DNA of 7,880 nt from Candidatus Parabacteroides intestinavium (GTDB taxonomy: Bacteria; Bacteroidota; Bacteroidia; Bacteroidales; Tannerellaceae). The notes under the pieces were generated by a model. It did no database searches and had not been told where the DNA came from. It worked only from the letters and a program-made list of their open reading frames with translations. The translations under genes were made by a program, and so were the position numbers. Shown here one piece after another: positions 1 through 6,649 of this stretch. Position 1 is the stretch's first letter, and each line of letters starts with the position of its first letter. The stretch spans positions 1 through 7,880 of the forward strand of contig DWYO01000083.1 of NCBI GenBank assembly GCA_019118725.1, given 5' to 3'.

Positions 1-22
1 AAATCAATAAAATGATATAAAT

Positions 23-1141
23 ATGAATATCCGTCCATTTTTTACCAGCCTGTGCAAGACAATTATTATTGTATGCCTGACGCTTTTTATTCCGATTATC
101 CCGATGAATGCACAAAAGAATCCGCTACGAATAGGCGTGGCCGGTGTTTCGCATGCCCATCTGCACGAAGTGATTATCCGCTTGGACCGGGGCGATTTTG
201 AAATTGTTGGTGTATCTGAATCTAATTCCCGTATATTAAAAGAAAACGGATTAAGAGGAAAGGTGGCAGATAGCCTTTTCTTTTCAGACATCAATGAGAT
301 GCTGGACAAGACCAAACCGGAGGTTGTGGTAGCTTACGGCTCCATCTACGACCATCTGGAGGTGGTAAAGGCCTGTGCTCCACGGCATATCCACGTAATG
401 GTAGAAAAGCCTTTGGCAGTCAACATGGAACATGCCGGACAAATGGCAGATTTGGCCCGAAAAAATGACATCCTGCTTCTGACCAATTACGAAACGACCT
501 GGTACGATACAAACCGGGAAGCTTACCGACTGGTCAATGAAGATAAAACACTCGGGAATATCCATCGGATCAATGTATTTGACGGTCATCAGGGACCGTT
601 CGAAATTGGTTGCGGGAAAAATTTCACGGACTGGCTGACCGACCCGATACAAAACGGAGGGGGGGCTGTTATTGACTTCGGATGTTACGGAGCAAACCTA
701 GCCACATGGCTTTTGAAAGGAGAGAAACCCAAGCGAGTCTACGGCGTATTACAACAATGCAAACCGGAAATGTACCCGAAAGTAGATGATGACGCAACAA
801 TCCTGATGGAATATCCGCACACGGTCGTACAGATCATGGCTTCCTGGAACTGGCCGATGAACCGCAAAGACATGCACATTTATGGTAGGAAAGGGTATAT
901 TTATCAAGATACACCGACCCAGATGAGAATAGGTATCAACGGAAAAGAAAAATCCATAAAGGCTCCGAGGCTGGAAGCTCCCTATAACGATTCGTTCTAT
1001 TACCTGAAAGCTGCCGTAAGAGGAGATATTGAAGTAAAGCCCTACGACCTTTCTGCACTTGAGAATAACCTGATTGTGGTTCAAATCCTGGAAGCGGCCA
1101 TCCAAAGCGCAAAGAGAGGCCAGCCAGTTGATCTTAATTAA
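23..1141 (+). CDS. Gfo/Idh/MocA-family oxidoreductase, probably exported
   Basis: The 372-residue product has the two-domain plan of the Gfo/Idh/MocA dehydrogenases. Their N-terminal Rossmann domain binds NAD(P), and the C-terminal alpha/beta domain binds a sugar, inositol or similar polyol. Visible marks are the nucleotide-binding stretch RIGVAGVSHAH (residues 36-46), the family motif EKP (128-130, with the catalytic-type Lys129), and GGGAVIDFGCYG (212-223), where Asp218 and Tyr222 occupy the usual D-x-G-x-(H/Y) site. Tyr at that site recalls glucose-fructose oxidoreductase-type members. Residues 1-30 look like a Sec signal peptide: Arg4 and Lys12, a hydrophobic core at about 13-27, and a possible cut after Ala30. 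There is no twin-arginine motif and no lipobox. Met28 (position 104) is an alternative start that would give a cytoplasmic protein of 345 residues. The leader is A/T rich without a Shine-Dalgarno sequence. The gene ends 76 nt before the response regulator, which has its own promoter candidate. The family call is firm; the substrate cannot be read from the sequence. Confidence 0.9.
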   Translation: MNIRPFFTSLCKTIIIVCLTLFIPIIPMNAQKNPLRIGVAGVSHAHLHEVIIRLDRGDFEIVGVSESNSRILKENGLRGKVADSLFFSDINEMLDKTKPEVVVAYGSIYDHLEVVKACAPRHIHVMVEKPLAVNMEHAGQMADLARKNDILLLTNYETTWYDTNREAYRLVNEDKTLGNIHRINVFDGHQGPFEIGCGKNFTDWLTDPIQNGGGAVIDFGCYGANLATWLLKGEKPKRVYGVLQQCKPEMYPKVDDDATILMEYPHTVVQIMASWNWPMNRKDMHIYGRKGYIYQDTPTQMRIGINGKEKSIKAPRLEAPYNDSFYYLKAAVRGDIEVKPYDLSALENNLIVVQILEAAIQSAKRGQPVDLN

Positions 1142-1146
1142 ATTGT

Positions 1147-1156
1147 AACACGTGTT
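1147..1156. repeat. 10-bp perfect palindrome upstream of the response regulator
   Basis: AACACGTGTT reads identically on both strands. It lies between the oxidoreductase stop codon and the regulator's -7 element, with its centre about 45 nt upstream of the inferred transcription start. That position would suit an operator or activator site, but the palindrome is short enough to arise by chance. No second copy was seen in the window. Confidence 0.3.
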
Positions 1157-1181
1157 TCATAGAGCCGAAACATCGGATGAA

Positions 1182-1189
1182 TACCTTTG
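1182..1189 (+). promoter_or_regulatory. Bacteroides-type -7 element (TACCTTTG) for the two-component operon
   Basis: TACCTTTG fits the Bacteroidetes sigma-ABfr -7 consensus TAnnTTTG exactly. The nearest -33-like match is TTTC at 1155-1158, 23 nt upstream, a longer gap than the usual 19-21, so the -33 part is weak. Transcription would begin near 1196, leaving a leader of about 22 nt before the ATG at 1218. The element lies inside the longer GTG-started reading frame (from 1152), which argues against that start. Confidence 0.55.
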
Positions 1190-1217
1190 TAAACGAAACT
1201 TAAAACATACATATAAT

Positions 1218-1913
1218 ATGGCGACAAAAGTACCTCATATCTTAGTAGTCGATGACGAAGAAGATTTATGCGAGATCCTGAAGTTCAATTTGGAGACCGA
1301 AGGCTATCAAGTAAATACAGCTTTTAGCGGAGAAGAGGCTCTCACACTCGATCTGGCAAGCTATGATTTGCTGTTGTTAGACGTGATGATGGGTGAAATC
1401 TCCGGATTCAAATTGGCAAGCCAGTTGAAGAAAGAAGAGCATACAGCTCACCTGCCGATTATCTTCCTTACGGCAAAAGACACAGAAAATGACATGCTCA
1501 CCGGATTCAACTTAGGAGCGGACGACTATATCTCCAAACCTTTCTCCATACGTCAGGTACAAGCTCGCGTGAAAGCGGTACTGCGCCGGAGTCTGGAGGC
1601 AAAAAAGAACAGCACGAAAAGCAACATCCTGCAATATAAAACACTGTCACTTGATACCGAACGTATTAAAGCCAGCATCAATGGGGAAGTGGTTCCTTTG
1701 ACCAAAAAGGAATTCGAGATATTAAAATTGTTATTAGAAAATATCAACCATGTTTTCTCCAGAGAGGAAATTCTTTCCCGCGTATGGAAAGACGAGGTGT
1801 ATGTACTGGATCGTACCATCGATGTAAACATAACCCGTCTACGGAAGAAAATCGGAGAATATGGTAAAAATATCGTTACACGTTTAGGATTTGGTTATTG
1901 TTTTGAGGGATAA
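1218..1913 (+). CDS. OmpR/PhoB-class response regulator
   Basis: This is a 231-residue DNA-binding response regulator that acts in the cytoplasm and is very likely phosphorylated by the kinase encoded next to it. The receiver domain (about 6-122) carries the acidic pair Asp12/Asp13, the phospho-acceptor Asp55 in LLLLDVMMG, Thr85 in IIFLTAK and Lys107 in DDYISKPF. The C-terminal winged-helix domain (about 137-230) shows LTKKEFEILKLLL (161-173), the recognition-helix region VLDRTIDVNITRLRKKI (196-212) and the wing-end GFGYCFEG. Total length is normal for the family. I chose ATG 1218 over an in-frame GTG at 1152: the receiver fold begins directly after it, and a TAnnTTTG promoter element at 1182-1189 sits inside the extra 22 codons. 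The kinase gene begins 9 nt after the stop, so the two are surely co-transcribed. The target genes and the signal are unknown; resemblance to PhoB is at class level only. Confidence 0.95.
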   Translation: MATKVPHILVVDDEEDLCEILKFNLETEGYQVNTAFSGEEALTLDLASYDLLLLDVMMGEISGFKLASQLKKEEHTAHLPIIFLTAKDTENDMLTGFNLGADDYISKPFSIRQVQARVKAVLRRSLEAKKNSTKSNILQYKTLSLDTERIKASINGEVVPLTKKEFEILKLLLENINHVFSREEILSRVWKDEVYVLDRTIDVNITRLRKKIGEYGKNIVTRLGFGYCFEG

Positions 1914-1922
1914 AGATATATT

Positions 1923-3671
1923 ATGAAGAGGAACATACCTTTCAGCCAAAAGCTTTTTTGGTCTATATTCTTTATATTTTTAGGATTTACAGGTTGCTTT
2001 TTCATTTTTCAGTATCAACGGGAAGCCGAGTTTGCCCAAGAGAAACTGGACACAGTACTGAAGACCTATAATCATCAGCTACATTATCGACTGTTGCACG
2101 ACACAACGCATCAGGTGGATAGTATCGTCAAAAATTTTTTAGATGAGATTCCCAACAAGGATATCCGTGTCACGATTATTGATCCGTCCGGAAACGTATT
2201 GTTCGACAACAGCGCTGGTGTGGATGACTTACCCAACCACAATGATCGGGAAGAGGTACAAAAGGCCCGAAAAATGGAGAAAAGGAGCTTTGCCATCCGC
2301 TTGTCTGAAACGACCGGAATACGTTATTTCTATTCCGCATCGAACATCAATAGTTACATCTATCGGACGGCTCTGCCTTATGATCCCGATACCAAAGGCA
2401 TCCTGGCCATCAATATCGATTTCATCTATTTCATGGCGATTATGGTGGCCATCTTTATCCTCGTATTATCCCGCTATTCGCGACGGATAGGCCAGACTAT
2501 CGCCAAGCTTCGCGACTTTGCCCGGAATATCCGGGACGTAAAGCAGGATGACAAGGAGTATGTCTTTCCGAACGATGAGCTGGGAGAGATCTCGAAACAA
2601 ATTATCACACTCTATCATAAGCAGCAAAAAGCCAAGGACGACTTGGCAGTAGAACGTGAAAAGCTTATCAAGCACTTCCAATACTCGCGTGAAGGATTCG
2701 CTATGTTTACCGACAGCGGACAAGAGATCCTTTCCAATATCTTATATATCCAATTCGCCAACCTGATTGCCGATGAGGATATCCATGCAGCGGAAGAGGT
2801 CATAGAGCTTCCCGAACTGGCACCTATCCGGAAATTTCTGGAACAGCAGGGGAACTCCTCAAGGACACGTGTTTTGCGTGAGACCGTAACGGTAGACAAG
2901 GCCGGAAAAATTTTCCTGGTTGAATGTATGCTCTTCCTTAACAACAGCTACGAAATCTCTATCAACGACATCTCACGTCAAGAAGAAGAAAGCCGAATGA
3001 AACGGCAATTAACACAAAACGTGGCGCATGAGCTGAAAACTCCGGTAAGCAGCATCCAAGGGTATCTAGAGACCATTATCAGCAATCCTGACCTACCTGC
3101 CGACAAACGTGCTTTCTTCCTTGAACGGTGCTACGCCCAAAGTACGCGCCTGACCGGATTATTGCAGGATATCTCCGTCCTTAACCGATTGGAAGAGGCG
3201 GGTGACCTGTTTGATCTGACCGAGGTCGATCTCACGAAACTGATCACCGACATCAGCCGGGAATGTGAACAACGGATGAAAGCCAAAAATATCTCTTGCC
3301 GGCTTCGTTTGCCGCAGAGCCTGCCCATCCATGGAAACAACTCCCTGCTCTATTCGATCTTCCGTAACCTCTTTGACAACTCCATCGCATACGGTGGTGA
3401 GGGTATTACTATTACCGTCAATTGCTACAAGCAAGATGAGAAATTCTACTATTTCAATTTCTCAGACAATGGCGTTGGCATCGAAGAGAAGCATATCAAC
3501 CGGATATTCGAACGGTTCTATCGGGTCGATACAGGACGTAGCCGCAAATTGGGTGGTACCGGCTTAGGCCTCTCTATCGTGAAGAATGCCGTGATTTTCC
3601 ATAAAGGACAAATCTCTGCGAAAAGCATTATCGGCAAAGGTGTCAATTTCCTGTTTACATTGCATAAGTAG
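1923..3671 (+). CDS. PhoR-like membrane sensor histidine kinase
   Basis: A 582-residue inner-membrane kinase that should autophosphorylate on histidine and pass the phosphate to the preceding regulator. Order of parts: TM1 (about 11-30); a periplasmic region of about 130 residues with a Cache/PAS-like sensor stretch (about 80-165; RVTIIDPSGNVLFDNS at 82-97); TM2 (about 166-184); a HAMP-like linker (about 185-235); a PAS-like cytoplasmic segment (about 250-352, starting HFQYSREGFAMF); the DHp helix pair with His369 in VAHELKTP; and the HATPase domain with the N-box RNLFDNSIAY (Asn482, Asn486), G1 box DNGVGI (515-520), F box RIFERFYRV and G2 box GGTGLGLS (544-551). All catalytic motifs are intact. 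The layout matches the PhoR/WalK type, but a phosphate signal is not shown. No standard Shine-Dalgarno is present: a GAGGGA at 1905-1910 sits 12 nt away, too far to be persuasive. It ends 5 nt from the convergent flavoprotein gene. Confidence 0.95.
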   Translation: MKRNIPFSQKLFWSIFFIFLGFTGCFFIFQYQREAEFAQEKLDTVLKTYNHQLHYRLLHDTTHQVDSIVKNFLDEIPNKDIRVTIIDPSGNVLFDNSAGVDDLPNHNDREEVQKARKMEKRSFAIRLSETTGIRYFYSASNINSYIYRTALPYDPDTKGILAINIDFIYFMAIMVAIFILVLSRYSRRIGQTIAKLRDFARNIRDVKQDDKEYVFPNDELGEISKQIITLYHKQQKAKDDLAVEREKLIKHFQYSREGFAMFTDSGQEILSNILYIQFANLIADEDIHAAEEVIELPELAPIRKFLEQQGNSSRTRVLRETVTVDKAGKIFLVECMLFLNNSYEISINDISRQEEESRMKRQLTQNVAHELKTPVSSIQGYLETIISNPDLPADKRAFFLERCYAQSTRLTGLLQDISVLNRLEEAGDLFDLTEVDLTKLITDISRECEQRMKAKNISCRLRLPQSLPIHGNNSLLYSIFRNLFDNSIAYGGEGITITVNCYKQDEKFYYFNFSDNGVGIEEKHINRIFERFYRVDTGRSRKLGGTGLGLSIVKNAVIFHKGQISAKSIIGKGVNFLFTLHK

Positions 3672-3676
3672 GTTCC

Positions 3677-5251
3677 TTATCCATACACGCCATGCACCGC
3701 TTCCGCACAACGCTCGCCATCAATAGCCGCTGAGACAATTCCGCCTGCATATCCGGCTCCTTCCCCGCAAGGGTACAGCCCGCGAAGTGTGACATGCCGG
3801 AGGCTATCCGGTTCACGCAGAATACGTACCGGAGCGGAGGTCCGGGTTTCTATGGCGATCATCACCGCCTCGTTGGTCAGGAATCCTCTGGATATTTTGC
3901 CGAAATGCCGGAATCCGTCACGCAGCCGGTTACTGATAAATTCCGGCATCCAGAAATGTAATGGCGAACTAATCAATCCCGGAGTATAAGAAGAGTCCGG
4001 TAAATCAAAAGAGAGTTTCCGGTTCACAAAATCCGTCATACGTTGAGCCGGAGCTGTCTGCTTACGGTTTCCCTGCATCCAGCATACTCTCTCCAACCAT
4101 TCCTGCAGGTACAGGATACCCAGCGGATCCCCCTCCTTCAATTTCATACCAGACAGTATTTGAGGGATATCTTCAACACGTACCTCTACCACCATCCCCG
4201 AATTAGACCAGCGTGAACCGCGGTTGGAGGGCGACATCCCGTTCACCACAATCTGTTCGGGACCGCTGGCGGCCGGAACCACAAATCCGCCGGGACACAT
4301 GCAAAAGCTATAGACTCCCCTACCACCCACTTGCGTGACAAAGCTATACTCTGCCGCCGGAAGGTAAGCTCCTCGTCCGGCCGGATTATGATATTGGATC
4401 GAATCAATGAGTTTTGACGGATGCTCCAACCGCACCCCTATGGCTATACCTTTCGGTTCGATACGGATTTGTTCCTGATGCAGATAGCGGTAGACATCAC
4501 GTGCGGAATGCCCCGTAGCCAAGATGACCGGTCCCAAGAACTGCTCACCGGTATGAGTTTCTATGCCGATGACCTCATCGTTCTTAATCAGAAGCCGATC
4601 CATCCGCGTCTGAAAATGCACTTCGCCTCCCGACTGTATAATCTGGTTGCGCATATTCTCAATCACACGCGGCAAACGGTCTGTACCGATATGCGGATGT
4701 GCATCCGCTAAAATAGAGGTACTTGCCCCATGCTGGCAAAACACATTCAGGATTTTTTCGACCGACCCGCGTTTTTTGCTCCGTGTGTACAATTTACCAT
4801 CAGAATAGGCGCCTGCCCCTCCTTCTCCAAAGCTATAATTCGACTCTTCATCCACAACCTGCAACCGGGATATTTGCGCTATGTCCTTTTTGCGCTCCCG
4901 CACATTCTTGCCTCTTTCCACAACAATAGGCCGCATCCCCAACTCGATAAGTCGCAATGCGGCAAACAAGCCTCCTGGACCCGCTCCTACCACAACTACC
5001 GTTTTCCCGTTACGCACATCTCCATATTCCACCTTTGCAAATTCCGGATCTGAGGGCAGTTCATGGATATAGGCCCGCACCTTCAGATTGACCTGAATAA
5101 CCCGTTGACGCGCATCTATCGAACGGCGCAGGACACGTACAGCCTCAATGGCACTCACCTCGAATCCGACCTCCCGGGCCACCCACGCCCGCAATTTATC
5201 CTCATTGGCCGCCACCTCAGGCAGCACACGCAAATTCAATTCCTGTATCAT
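3677..5251 (-). CDS. FAD-dependent dehydrogenase, COG2509 type
   Basis: A 524-residue cytoplasmic flavoprotein with no signal peptide or membrane segment. An N-terminal domain of about 80 residues precedes the FAD-binding fold, an arrangement seen in the poorly characterised COG2509 'FAD-dependent dehydrogenase' group. The dinucleotide motif VVGAGPGGLFAA (87-98) and the acidic end of beta-2, VVERG (110-114, Glu112), bind the ADP part of FAD. Other conserved-looking stretches are FGEGGAGAYSDGKL (141-154), the ATG motif VILATGHSARD (242-252), SFCMCPGGFVV (315-325, with Cys317 and Cys319) and the C-terminal FAD motif YPCGEGAGYAGGIVSAA (493-509). The substrate and electron partner are unknown; the CxC pair might be redox active, but this is a guess. 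The ATG at 5251 is the natural start because the N-terminal domain begins directly there. Its stop lies 5 nt from the kinase stop, tail to tail. A weak -7-like TAACTTGC lies at 5284-5277 on this strand. Full length, with no sign of decay. Confidence 0.9.
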   Translation of the reverse strand: MIQELNLRVLPEVAANEDKLRAWVAREVGFEVSAIEAVRVLRRSIDARQRVIQVNLKVRAYIHELPSDPEFAKVEYGDVRNGKTVVVVGAGPGGLFAALRLIELGMRPIVVERGKNVRERKKDIAQISRLQVVDEESNYSFGEGGAGAYSDGKLYTRSKKRGSVEKILNVFCQHGASTSILADAHPHIGTDRLPRVIENMRNQIIQSGGEVHFQTRMDRLLIKNDEVIGIETHTGEQFLGPVILATGHSARDVYRYLHQEQIRIEPKGIAIGVRLEHPSKLIDSIQYHNPAGRGAYLPAAEYSFVTQVGGRGVYSFCMCPGGFVVPAASGPEQIVVNGMSPSNRGSRWSNSGMVVEVRVEDIPQILSGMKLKEGDPLGILYLQEWLERVCWMQGNRKQTAPAQRMTDFVNRKLSFDLPDSSYTPGLISSPLHFWMPEFISNRLRDGFRHFGKISRGFLTNEAVMIAIETRTSAPVRILREPDSLRHVTLRGLYPCGEGAGYAGGIVSAAIDGERCAEAVHGVYG

Positions 5252-5284
5252 TCTACACCAGTTTCCAAATTTGGGCGCAAGTTA

Positions 5285-5297
5285 GGCAATTATTGCC
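5285..5297. repeat. 13-bp perfect palindrome upstream of the flavoprotein gene
   Basis: GGCAATTATTGCC consists of two six-base arms around a single central T. It begins directly upstream (on the minus strand) of the weak -7-like TAACTTGC and lies 34-46 nt before the flavoprotein start codon. An operator for that gene is possible. A palindrome of this size is expected once or twice by chance in a window of this length, so only its position gives it weight. Confidence 0.35.
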
Positions 5298-5358
5298 ATT
5301 TCTCAGCTATCTTCAAACCCTTTTTTCCCGTTTTGCTACCCGCTATTTCCAGCCTATC

Positions 5359-5394
5359 TTTCCCTCAAAAGAGTACATCCTTTCCCGAAAAGAG
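5359..5394. repeat. Imperfect direct repeat, 22-nt period
   Basis: TTTCCCTCAAAAGAG (5359-5373) recurs as TTTCCCGAAAAGAG (5381-5394). The copies differ by TC versus G, and their starts are 22 nt apart, about two helical turns. A further TTTCCCG occurs at 5324-5330 without the AAAAGAG half. Same-face spacing in a non-coding region is compatible with a pair of regulator sites, for example of an OmpR-class protein that binds direct repeats, but no regulator can be assigned. Confidence 0.4.
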
Positions 5395-5602
5395 GCTGTC
5401 AAAATTTTTGAAACGACTATGCCTAAATATCGGTCTTAACTTGTACAAGATGGCGAAATCGAGGTGCAGACACCAGATAACACAACGCTGGCAAGTATGG
5501 AGAAGAACCTTGTGACCAGCAAGGAACAGACAAATTTAATGCTTTGAAGATATACTAAAAACGCCCATTGTCCGTTCTTTATAAAGATAAAAAATAGAAA
5601 AT

Positions 5603-6649
5603 ATGAGAAAGCGGACCTGCCTATTGGTGGCGATTTTTATAAGTATATGTATCTGGAATGGATTGGAACGGCTGATTTCATCGGACAAAGGAGAGATATA
5701 TCGAAACGGTGAATTATCCGAAATAGCCAAAGATGTGGTAGCTATACCTTTGGAATCTATTGCCGGAACCCCCATTAAAGATGTACGGGATTTATATAAA
5801 GAGGGAGACAACTTGTTTCTCATCAGCCGGGATATCCTGTACCGATTTAATCGTAAAGGAGAGTTTATCTGCCGAATCACCAATCCGAAAGAAATAAGAG
5901 TGGCGGGCTATATGGTAGACGAAGTAAAGCAGCAGCTGATTGTGCTGGGAAATGTGAACGACATCTATTATTACGATTACGAAGGCAATCTTTTATCCAA
6001 AAAGAAATTGAAACGGGACTTCGGCAAACAGCAACTGCTATCAGCCATTCTCTACCGGAATAAAATCTACACGATAGAACAGGAGCAAGTAAAAATAGCG
6101 GAGAAAAAACAAAAAGTATCGATAAAATGCCATATTGGAGTCTATGATACAGCATTCCATGAGTTAGAAAAGCGGAATTTGAAGGAAGCAGAACTAACCC
6201 ACCCCACTTACGTATCCAAAATACAGAACCTGAATCTCCACGTTAATCCGGATACAGGAGAAATTTATGTCTGTTCTTTCCCCTACCAACCGGACTATCT
6301 TTTGAGCGACACACTCTATCTCTCTCATATATCCTTGAAGAAACATCCCGATGAAGTGCCGCTCTATCCCATTCAAATGGGCAGCCGCTTTTGGTTTGCC
6401 TTTAACCGCCATGCAGATGACGAATCAAAACGCTATACCTATTGCTGGGACCGACATGAAAATCAGGCGTGGCAAACAGGACGAGGTTTTAAAGATGACT
6501 TTTACCAAAGCGGGTATGTCACCGAACTTTTACCGATGGGTGTAAGCGGTGACCAATATTTCTATTGTAAGAATGGAGAAGAGGTGAGCCGGAGCTTTCC
6601 GGAAGCGACCGACTCGACCGTAGTATTTATTGTGAATCTGAAAGGGTAG
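5603..6649 (+). CDS. 6-bladed beta-propeller family protein (DUF4934/DUF5128-like)
   Basis: A 348-residue protein of a type expanded in Bacteroidetes. The N-terminus MRKR followed by a hydrophobic stretch (about 5-19) is a signal peptide or membrane anchor. Cys16 is preceded by Ile, so it does not form a proper lipobox, and no clear signal-peptidase site follows. The family's opening blade is recognisable: IAKDVVAIPLES (41-52), then KDVRDLYKEGDNLFLIS (59-75), ILYRFNRKGEFICRI (78-92) and NVNDIYYYDYEGNLLSKKKL (118-137). These are repeats of the strand-turn pattern 'xxxFDxxGxxxxxI'. Later blades are more divergent (for example NLHVNPDTGEIYVCSF, 211-226). Such proteins are usually exported; their ligands are mostly unknown and I assign none. 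The start ATG has an A-rich leader without Shine-Dalgarno. The gene stands alone, with a non-coding region upstream and its last 23 nt overlapping the convergent mutY. The family call is based on pattern and is fairly sure; the function is not known. Confidence 0.8.
   Translation: MRKRTCLLVAIFISICIWNGLERLISSDKGEIYRNGELSEIAKDVVAIPLESIAGTPIKDVRDLYKEGDNLFLISRDILYRFNRKGEFICRITNPKEIRVAGYMVDEVKQQLIVLGNVNDIYYYDYEGNLLSKKKLKRDFGKQQLLSAILYRNKIYTIEQEQVKIAEKKQKVSIKCHIGVYDTAFHELEKRNLKEAELTHPTYVSKIQNLNLHVNPDTGEIYVCSFPYQPDYLLSDTLYLSHISLKKHPDEVPLYPIQMGSRFWFAFNRHADDESKRYTYCWDRHENQAWQTGRGFKDDFYQSGYVTELLPMGVSGDQYFYCKNGEEVSRSFPEATDSTVVFIVNLKG

Larger units (their letters stand above)
5252..5602. other. 351-nt intergenic region between divergent genes
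   Basis: No gene can be supported here. It should hold the start signals of the flavoprotein (leftward) and the beta-propeller gene (rightward). Near the flavoprotein are a 10-bp palindrome CCAAATTTGG (5265-5274), a weak -7-like TAACTTGC on the minus strand (5284-5277), and a 13-bp palindrome (5285-5297). The stretch 5318-5394 is pyrimidine-rich with TTTCCC repeats. Beyond it lies AGAGGCTGTCAAAA (5391-5404), which loosely resembles termini of some Bacteroidales insertion sequences but has no inverted partner. CTTGTACAAG (5440-5449) is a perfect palindrome; GGTG/CACC (5463-5474) and CCTTG/CAAGG (5508-5524) are small hairpin stems. From 5440 to 5547 one forward frame reads as 35 protein-like codons without a good start. 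No TAnnTTTG element was found ahead of the propeller gene. Confidence 0.6.

Noticed and set aside
1152..1217. GTG-started 22-residue N-terminal extension of the response regulator
   Set aside because: It contains the TACCTTTG promoter element, and the receiver domain begins normally after ATG 1218.
3664..3680. Rho-independent terminator between the convergent genes
   Set aside because: The stem has five weak pairs and no adjacent T-tract on either strand.
4421..5053. Forward frames of 96 and 107 codons inside the flavoprotein gene
   Set aside because: They are antisense to conserved FAD-binding motifs of the minus-strand gene and show no family features.
5063..5515. 150-codon forward frame across the flavoprotein 5' end and the intergenic region
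   Set aside because: Its first 189 nt are antisense to a well supported gene, the composition is irregular, and no domain is recognisable. It is best explained as a shadow frame.
5508..5524. CCTTG/CAAGG hairpin as a terminator
   Set aside because: The stem is only five base pairs, no T-run follows, and no gene ends just upstream.
5403..5550. Minus-strand reading of the intergenic region as a decayed VOC/glyoxalase-like gene
   Set aside because: A short stretch (KFVCSLLV) is suggestive, but spacing to the next similar residues is wrong and several frameshifts would be needed.
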